Assembly: GCF_950295315.1 (NCBI RefSeq)
Contig: NC_080181.1
Location: forward strand, 3,970,726 to 4,034,725
DNA length: 64,000 nt
Reading direction: 5' to 3'
From: Erinaceus europaeus
Taxonomy: Eukaryota; Chordata; Mammalia; Eulipotyphla; Erinaceidae
Position numbers and translations under genes: made by a program. This document shows positions 57,412 to 64,000 of the stretch, piece after piece (the stretch's first letter is position 1; each line of letters starts with the position of its first letter). The notes under the pieces were generated by a model, which saw only the letters and a list, made by a program, of their open reading frames with translations, did no database searches and was not told the origin of the DNA.

Positions 57412-57615
57412 TTCTATTTTTTTATTTGACAAGACAGAGATAAATTTTTGAGAGAGGAGAAGAGATAATAGAGTAAGAGAGGCAGATAGACACCTGCAGA
57501 CCTGCTTCACTCTCATCAGGTGAGGAGCAGGGGCCCACAGGTGAGGAGCAGGGGCCCAGGTCCTTGTGCATGGTGATATGTGTGCCTAATCAGATGCACC
57601 ACTACCCATCCCCTG
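57412..57615 (-). mobile_element. Group B SINE with 21-bp duplication
   Basis: ttttttatttgacaagacag, cacctgcagacctgcttcac, then two copies of caggtgaggagcaggggccc (57517-57537, 57538-57558), tcagatgcaccactacccat. The B box region is lost where the duplication lies. Confidence 0.87.
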
Positions 57616-58204
57616 ACATGTTTATTACTAATTATAATATTATTTCTAACTTCCATCCTGTCTTTATTCTGCTGTAATATGTTTATCATTTGAAAGTGAA
57701 AGTATGAAAAAATAGTGTTTCCATTTAAGCTGTGGAAATGGCAAAAAAAACCCAAAAACCTTTCATGACACTGCATCCTGAAAAGGAACTTCACCCCTCT
57801 CCAGCAGAGAGTTTCCTTTAGAAGAGTATTTCTAACTTCCCCGTGTATATCAGAGACATATTTTACACCCTGAATTCTGTTAAAGCAGAGACCTATAATA
57901 GTTTCGAGATACTTGACAAGTTGCATGGTTGTGCTGTCAATTATGACACATTGTAATGAATGGTAATACAATTGAAGCATCTGTTTGATCACTCACTAAC
58001 TATATCTGCTCTGTCACATTTGACACATTTTGCAGAAGTACATGAAAAATTCAAGGAAAATTTGTAAATGTGAGTGATCACTGATTTTGAAAGATGAAAT
58101 GAATTAAGATGACTAGATCCTTTCCATATGCATTATAAAATGACAGGTACCTCAATTTGGCTTGTTTCCCAACAATCAACCCCTTCCAATAATGGACTCT
58201 GCCT
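57616..58204. other. Unassigned, carries the longest non-repeat open frame
   Basis: A minus-strand frame of 158 codons (57992-57516) is open. Its last 30 or so codons are SINE sequence, and the first 120 or so are unique. There is no recognised domain and no splice or promoter evidence, so it is not called as a gene. Confidence 0.4.
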
Positions 58205-58219
58205 TTAAAAATCTGCAAC

Positions 58220-58390
58220 CCTCAAGGTCCATACTCCCAGAGGAATAGAGAATGGGAAAGCTATCAGGGGAGGGGATGGAATATGGAGATCGGGTTGTGG
58301 GAATTGTGTAGAGCTGTACCCCTCTTATCCTACGGTTTTGTTAATGTCTCCTTTCTTAAATAAAAAAATATATATATTAAAAAGAAAAAA
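58220..58390 (+). mobile_element. 5'-truncated L1 3' tail
   Basis: ctcaaggtccatactcccag, gaaagctatcaggggagggg, gagctgtacccctcttatcc, then ctcctttcttaaataaaaaa. Same tail subtype as at 43.4 kb. Confidence 0.9.
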
Positions 58391-58465
58391 GAGATACACA
58401 AGATCTCCTTAGTGGATCATATTCTAACTGGCCTGGCATTTTCCAGAATTGCCTTGCTCTGCATT

Positions 58466-58640
58466 ATAGTAATAAATGCATTGGATCGACCTTCCTGTGG
58501 TGCATCCCGTGAGTACCCATTCATTGGGGAAACTGACGATCCTTCCTAGCCGACTGAATTCACATGGATCCCAGTCATTTTCAAAGCCATTAACTGGCTA
58601 CGGAAGAAAGGCAAATGCTAGAAGAAGAATAGTAATAAAT
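58466..58640 (+). mobile_element. Vingi internal-deletion derivative, shorter type
   Basis: The 151-bp body (58478-58628) is flanked by exact 12-bp repeats atagtaataaat (58466-58477, 58629-58640). The 5' part gcattggatcgacc... cacatggatccca matches the derivative at 46.3 kb, and the 3' part actggctacggaagaa... gctagaagaag matches the Vingi ORF end. The deletion is larger than in the 46.3-kb copy, by roughly 40 bp. The ATG at 58564 meets TAA after nine codons (58591-58593). Confidence 0.92.
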
Positions 58641-59017
58641 CTGTATGCAACTTGGAAAAAAATGTGCTTCTATGCCTACTGGACTATGCCAAAGCATAAA
58701 TAATTATTTTATAATGGCACAATGACCTAAACTATATAATGATGTAAGGTATATCGCAACATAAGTAACTTGTTTCATCCTTATAAAATATGAGTATAGA
58801 AACACAAAACAGATATATGAGTAACTGCTATTTATCAGTAGATAACTGATATTCCTCTCCCATATACAAAGCTAAGACTATTTCCCGGAGTTGTTGCTGT
58901 TCTGGAGCTTTTGCTCAACAAACAAGAAAGCCTTCCTATATGTGTTGCTGACTGAAGTGAAAATGCCCAATTCAATGACTATTCAAGTCCTCAACGATGA
59001 ATAGCTTTTAAGATATA
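58641..59017. other. AT-rich sequence, nothing recognised
   Basis: No feature recognised. Confidence 0.5.
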
Positions 59018-59100
59018 ATGAAGCTGAGAAGGAAGGAGAAGATACAGAGGGAAAGAGACCTACAGCACTGCTTCACCACTTGTGAGGCATCCCCTCTGCA
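59018..59100 (-). mobile_element. Group B SINE remnant at the L1 5' junction
   Basis: aatgaagctgagaaggaagg, cctacagcactgcttcacca, cttgtgaggcatcccctctg. It stops mid-core at cagg, where L1 5'-UTR sequence appears to begin. The tRNA head is missing. Confidence 0.7.
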
Positions 59101-59475
59101 GGAATACCAAAGGAGACCACCCGGACCGAAACAAGACAGGACTAGAATGACCACAGGAACCCAGTAAATCACCCGTGAGTACAAACACACGTGGCTGGTG
59201 ACAGAGAGGAGAGAGGGGCCTAAGGAGAGATTAAGTGGCTGCTAACAGTTCAACAGTTTATCAGTGGAGACACCACCTCCAGTCTGCTCCACAACAAGGG
59301 GACAGCTGAAGGGAGGAAAGGACTCCCCAGAGACTCACTAAGTGCAACTCTGAGTCTCCATTGCTACTACCCTCAGAATCTGGAGCAGCAACAGGGAGGG
59401 ACACCAGGGGACAGAGATCTAACCGGGAAACTCAGGAGAAGACCTATACCTAGATGGCATAGCTGAGGGGCTGTG

Positions 59476-59517
59476 AAAGTCTCTTTGCATAACCACTAGA
59501 TTATCTCTGCCACACCC
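59476..59517 (-). repeat. Group D SINE-like segment inside the L1 5' UTR
   Basis: agtctctttgcataaccactagattatctc resembles the A-box end of antisense group D copies (compare 44446-44480). Either a SINE fragment was captured in the L1 5' UTR or the two share an origin. Confidence 0.6.
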
Positions 59518-59680
59518 TGCTTTATCTCTTGGTCAGGAGTCAGTGATTAAGCTAAGAAGCCTATTGATAGTTTAAAAGCCCTCAGGCTCCCATAGCCTAC
59601 AGGGAAGAAAAAAAAAAAAAGAGGCTTTTACACCACTGAGCTCCAACTCAGGGATTGAAAAAACTGTTAACATATATAAA

Positions 59681-60593
59681 ATGGTTAAAACAACAAGAAA
59701 AAATATTGGAGACTCGAACCAGGACAAGAGTCCAGCTAAAAGTCCTCCAGAGGGTGAAGCTCAAAACAACGAGTTCAACATCCAAACATTAGCTAAGGAA
59801 ATAATAATAGGAGTGAGTAAAGAATTTGAAAAAAAATTGTAATCAGAAATGCAGGAACAACAAATGAGAAAATGGAAGAAAATTCTAATTATCTCATGGT
59901 TATTAGAGAGCTGAAAGCTGAAATCGCTGAGCTACGAAGGCAACTAGCTGAACAAGCTAAAACAGTATCAGAGCAGGGCAACAAAATAGATGAACTCCAG
60001 AAAGCACTAGAGGGCAGAGAGAATAGAATCTATGAGGCTGAAAACAGAATTAGCAAGATTGAGGATGAATTAGAGACAACTAAAAAAGAAGTAAGAGATC
60101 TCAAAAAGAGATTAAGAGATGCTGAAAACAACAACAGAGTCCTATGGGATGACTTCAAAAGAAACAATATACGCATTATTGGCTTACCAGAGGAAGAAAG
60201 AGAAGGGGAGGAAGAAAGCATTCTCCAGGCCATAATAGCTGAAAATTTCTCTAGTCTAGACAACACCAAAGACATAAAGATTCAAGAAGCCCAGAGGGTC
60301 CCAAACAGAATTAACTCAGACCTAAAGACACCAAGACATGTCATACTTAGATTGAAAAGGAATAAGGATAAAGAAAGGATCCTCAAGGCCGCAAGAGAAA
60401 AAGAGTCACCTACAAAGGAAAACCCATAAGGTTAGCAGCAGACTTCTCCATACAAACACTACAGGCCAGAAGAGAATGGCAAGATATCTATCAAGTGCTC
60501 AATGAGAAAGGCTTTCAGCCAAGAATACTATATCCTGCTAGACTGTCATTCATACTAGATGGAAGCATCAAAACCTTCTCAGACAAGCAATAG
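59681..60593 (+). pseudogene. L1 ORF1 (RNA-binding protein), two frameshifts
   Basis: In an intact L1 this is the trimeric nucleic-acid chaperone that coats L1 RNA in the cytoplasmic RNP. Segment 1, from ATG at 59681, stops at TAA 59840-59842 after an A8 run (59829-59836) that looks one A short. Segment 2 (59872-60429, 185 codons) has a charged heptad-rich coiled coil (residues about 8-95). An RRM starting at NNIRIIGLPEEE (98-109) and RVPNRINSD...PRHVILRL follow. Segment 3, in another frame after a short A run (60398-60402), encodes the C-terminal domain (YKGKPIRLAADFS... REWQDIYQVLNEKGFQPRILYP) to TAG at 60591-60593. Total about 300 codons, slightly shorter than human ORF1p. Both breaks are single-base changes in A runs. 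Confidence 0.93.
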
Positions 60594-60709
60594 TAGAAGG
60601 AAGCAACCATCACCAAGCCTGCCCTGAAAGAAGTTCTGAAAGGTCTCCTATAAACAACCAGACCACCACAAATAGGACATATATCAAAACACTCTAAAAC
60701 TCTACAAGA

Positions 60710-63700
60710 ATGGCGTTAAAATATCTTCAATCGTTGATATCAATAAATGTCAATGGCCTGAATTCACCTATTAAAAGATCCATCTTCCTACACAGAGTAG
60801 GAAGATGGATCAGAAAACACAACCCAACAATATGTTGTCTACAGGAAACTCTCTTAACTCAACAAGACAAACACAGACTTAAAGTGAAAGGATGGAAAAC
60901 TATCATACAAACCAGTGGCCCACAAAAAAGGGCAGGAACAGCTATTCTCATATCCGACACGATAGACTTTAAAATAGATAAGATTAAAAAAGATAGGAAT
61001 GGACACTACTTAATGCTCAGAGGATCAGTCAATCAAGAGGACTTAACAATTATTAATACCTGTGCACCCAATGAGAAGCCATCTAAATACATCAAACTTC
61101 TACTGAAAGAGCTACAGCAATATATTAACAGTAACACAATCATAGTAGGGGACTTCAACACCCCACTATCTCAACTTGACAGATCATCCAGGAAGAAAAT
61201 CAGTAAAGACATAAGGGAGCTAAATGAAGAGATAGATAAACTAGAACTATTGGACATTTTCAGAGTCATTCATCCCAAGAAACTGGAATACACATTTTAC
61301 TCAAATCCATATGGATCATTCTCAAGGATAGACCATATGTTAGGCCACAAAGACAGCATCAGCCAATTCAAGAGCACTGAAATCATCCCAAGCATCTTCT
61401 CAGACCACAGTGGAATTAAACTAACACTTAACAATCAACAAAAGATTAGAAACAGTCCCAAAATGTGGAAGCTCAATAGTACACTTCTTAACAACTTCTG
61501 GGTCAAAGAGGAAATCAAGGAAGAAATCAAAATGTTTTGGGAGTTCAATGAAAATGAAGACACAAGCTATCAAAATATTTGGGACACAGCTAAAGCAGTC
61601 CTAAGAGGGAAGTTCATAGCTATACAAGCACACATTAGGAAACAAGAAAAGGTACAAATAAACAGCCTGACTGCACATCTTAAAGACCTAGAAGAAGAAC
61701 AATAAAGGAATCCTAAGGCAACCAGAAGGACAGAAATCACTAAAGTTAGGGCAGAAATAAATAACATTGAGAATAGGAAAACCATACAAAAGATCAACGA
61801 AAGTAAATGTTGGTTCTTCGAAAGAGTAAACAAAATCGACAAACCTTTAGCCAGACTCACAAAACAAAAAAGGGAGAAGACCCAAATAAATCGGATAGTA
61901 AATGAAAGAGGAGATATCACAACAGACACCGCAGAAATTCAACATATCATGCGAGGCTTCTATGAACAACTATATGCCACCAAGCTAGAGAACCTGGAAG
62001 AAATGAATGATTTCCTAGATACCTACCAACTTCCAAAACTAAGTAAAGAGGAAGTGGATAACATGAACAGGCCCATCACAGCTAACGAAATTGAAACAGT
62101 TATCAAAAATCTTCCCAAAAATAAAAGTCCTGGACCAGATGGTTTTACAAATGAATTCTACAAAAATTTCAAAGAAGAACTAATACCTCTACTTTTAAAA
62201 GTCTTCCAGAAGATTGAAGACACTGGAATACTCCCTGCCAGCTTCTATGAAGCCAACATCACCCTGATACCAAAAGCAGACAGGGACACAACCAAAAAAG
62301 AAAACTACAGACCAATATCTCTGATGAACATAGATGCGAAAATATTGAACAAAATTCTAGCCAATCGGATACAGCAGTATATCAAAAAGATTGTTCATCA
62401 TGACCAAGTGGGGTTTATCCCAGGCATGCAAGGTTGGTTTAATATACGTAAATCAATCAATGTGATCCACCACATCAACAAAAGCAAGACCAAAAACCAC
62501 ATGGTCATATCAATAGATGCAGAGAAAGCCTTTGACAAAATACAACATCCCTTTATGATCAAAACACTACAAAAAATGGGACTAGATGGAAAATTCCTGA
62601 AGATAGTGGAGTCTATATATAGCAAACCTACAGCCAACATCATACTCAATGGTGAAAAACTGGAAGCATTTCCCCTCAGATCAGGTACTAGACAGGGCTG
62701 CCCACTATCACCATTACTATTCAACATAGTGTTAGAAGTTCTTGCCATAGCAATCAGGCAGGAGCAAGGAATTAACGGCATACAGATTGGAAGAGAAGAA
62801 GAAAAACTCTCCTTATTTGCAGATGACATGATAGTATACATGGAAAAAACCTAAGGAATCCAGCAAGAAGCTTTTGGAAATCATCAGGCAATACAGTAAG
62901 GTGTCAGGCTATAAAATTAACATGCAAAAGTCAGTGGCATTCCTCTATGAAAACACTAAGTTAGAAGAAATTGAAATCCAGAAATCAGTTCCTTTTTCTA
63001 TAGCAACAAAAACAATAAAATATCTAGGAGTAAAACTAGCCAAAGAAGTGAAAGACTTGTATACTGAAAATTATGAGTCACTACTCAAAGAAATTGAAAA
63101 AGACACAAAGAAGTGGAAAGATATTCCATGTTCATGGGTTGGAAGAATTAACATCATCAAAATGAATATATTACCCAGAGCCATCTACAAACTTAATGCT
63201 ATCCTCATCAAGATCCCAAGCACATTTTTTAGGAGAATAGAAAAAATGCTACAAATGTTTATCTGGAACCAGAAAAGACCTAGAATTGCCAAAACAATCT
63301 TGAGAAAAAAGAACAGAACCGGAGGCATCACACTCCCAGATGTCAAACTGTATTATAGGGCCATTGTCATCAAAACTGCTTGGTACTGGAACATGAACAG
63401 ACACACTGACCAGTGGAATAGAATTGAGAGCCCAGAAATGAGGCCTCACACGTATGGACATCTAATCTTTGACAAAGGGGCTCAGACTATTACATGGGGA
63501 AAGCAGAGTCTCTTCAACAAATGGTGTTGGAAACAATGGGTTGAAACATGCAGAAGAATGAAACTGAATCACTGTATTTCACCAAATACAAAAGTAAATT
63601 CCAAGTGGATCAAGGACTTGGATGTTAGACCAGAAACTATCAAATACTTAGAGGAAAATATTGGCAGAACTGTTTTCCGCATAAATTTTAAAGACATTTT

Positions 63701-64000
63701 CAATGAAACGAATCCAATTACAAGGAAGACTAAGGCAAGTATAAACCTATGGGACTACATCAAATTAAAAAGCTTCTTCACAGCAAAAGAAACCACTACC
63801 CAAACCAAGAGACCCCTCACAGAATGGGAGAAGATCTTTACATGCCATACATCAGATAAGAGTTTAATAACCAACATATATAAAGAGCTTCCCAGACTCA
63901 ACAACAAGACAACAAATAACCCCATCCAAAAATGGGGGGAGGACTTGGACAGAATATTCAACACAGAAGAGATCCAAAAGGCTGAGAAACACTTGAAAAA
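60710..64000 (+). pseudogene. L1 ORF2 (endonuclease/reverse transcriptase), partial and broken
   Basis: ORF2p nicks target DNA and copies L1 RNA. The start [20 protein letters not shown] places human residue numbers three lower. Endonuclease residues N13, E46, D148, N150, D208 (RIDHML) and H233 (SDHSG) are present. The position of human Y115 is C118 (TGT, 61061-61063). The RT fingers and palm show [16 protein letters not shown] (D603), [14 protein letters not shown], and LFADD with D705/D706. A TAA at 61703-61705 interrupts an otherwise continuous frame. After [12 protein letters not shown] an A6 run (62844-62849), one A too many, shifts the frame to a stop at 62853. The neighbouring frame is then open from about 62850 to 64000 and encodes the thumb and start of the C-terminal region ([30 protein letters not shown]). 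The 3' end lies outside the window. Confidence 0.94.

Larger units (their letters stand above)
59101..64000 (+). mobile_element. L1 (LINE-1) retrotransposon, sense, runs off the window
   Basis: Order: 5' UTR (59101-59680), ORF1 (59681-60593), a 116-bp spacer, then ORF2 from 60710, still open in a shifted frame at 64000. ORF1 is broken twice; ORF2 has one nonsense codon and one frameshift, so this copy is inactive. Few defects over 4.3 kb suggest a fairly young element. The exact 5' boundary is uncertain. L1 normally moves by target-primed reverse transcription and is the likely enzyme donor for the A-tailed SINEs here. Confidence 0.93.

Noticed and set aside
57103..57516. 137-codon minus-strand ORF
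   Set aside because: Made mostly of two antisense SINEs (CRGVTSQVVKQVCRCLSF is the usual SINE translation).
62398..62841. 147-codon minus-strand ORF
   Set aside because: Shadow of L1 ORF2 on the opposite strand.

Overview
The window looks like repeat-dense, gene-poor mammalian DNA, and the repeats point to a hedgehog (Erinaceidae, most likely Erinaceus europaeus). Three observations support this. Dozens of tRNA-derived SINEs of the ERI kind carry RNA polymerase III A and B boxes and end in (AATAAA)n-like tails. There is a lineage of L1 with its own 3' UTR. There are also three copies of a Vingi-type non-LTR retrotransposon, a clade reported among mammals only from hedgehogs. I worked without a database, so the species call is inference from recognised repeat sequence. 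No host protein-coding exon, tRNA, rRNA or CpG-island promoter could be supported; almost all short ORFs are translations of SINEs, L1 UTRs or purine/pyrimidine microsatellites.

Group letters for SINEs are mine. A = core with gcgggttaagcgc and a 3' block ending in aataaccctggaggc plus A-tail. B = core with ctggttgagcgcacacattacagtgc. C = ggataaagca..gtgatgtctggttc type. D = ataatggctatgcaaagagactctcatgcctgaggc type. E = a further tRNA-like type with a ggttcaagcc box and a short 3' end. Family F is a sense-oriented poly(A) retro-element end with gttatgtggaaaactgagaaat and a terminal aataaag.

Layout. 1-5.6 kb: scattered SINEs. 5.8 kb: a 63-bp tandem duplication. 6.9-17.1 kb: a run of L1 3'-UTR fragments, mostly antisense, with SINEs nested in them. 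17-24.4 kb: SINEs, a (CTCCCT)n array, one clear MIR and an L1 tail. 24.5-25.5 kb: a GC-rich, 5'-truncated Vingi LINE whose C-terminal reverse-transcriptase ORF is still open. 26-38 kb: SINEs, head-to-head L1 UTR pieces and a spaced inverted repeat. 38.9-39.3 kb: a large (GGAA)n/(GGCA)n array. 40-46 kb: SINEs, including SINE-in-SINE nests. 46.05-46.87 kb: a three-level nest (SINE within SINE tail, Vingi derivative within that SINE). 47-58 kb: mostly sparse AT-rich sequence. 58.47-58.64 kb: a second Vingi deletion derivative. 59.1 kb to the end: a sense L1 with 5' UTR, ORF1 and ORF2, both ORFs broken, running off the window.

The elements work as parasite layers. L1 is the presumed enzyme source for the A-tailed SINEs. 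The Vingi LINE shares its 3' end with the two short derivatives, which are explained as internally deleted passengers mobilised in trans. The most noteworthy item is the Vingi set: an open LINE fragment, plus two different internal-deletion derivatives, one of which keeps a start-to-stop 31-codon mini-ORF joining the N-terminal and C-terminal ends of LINE coding sequence.
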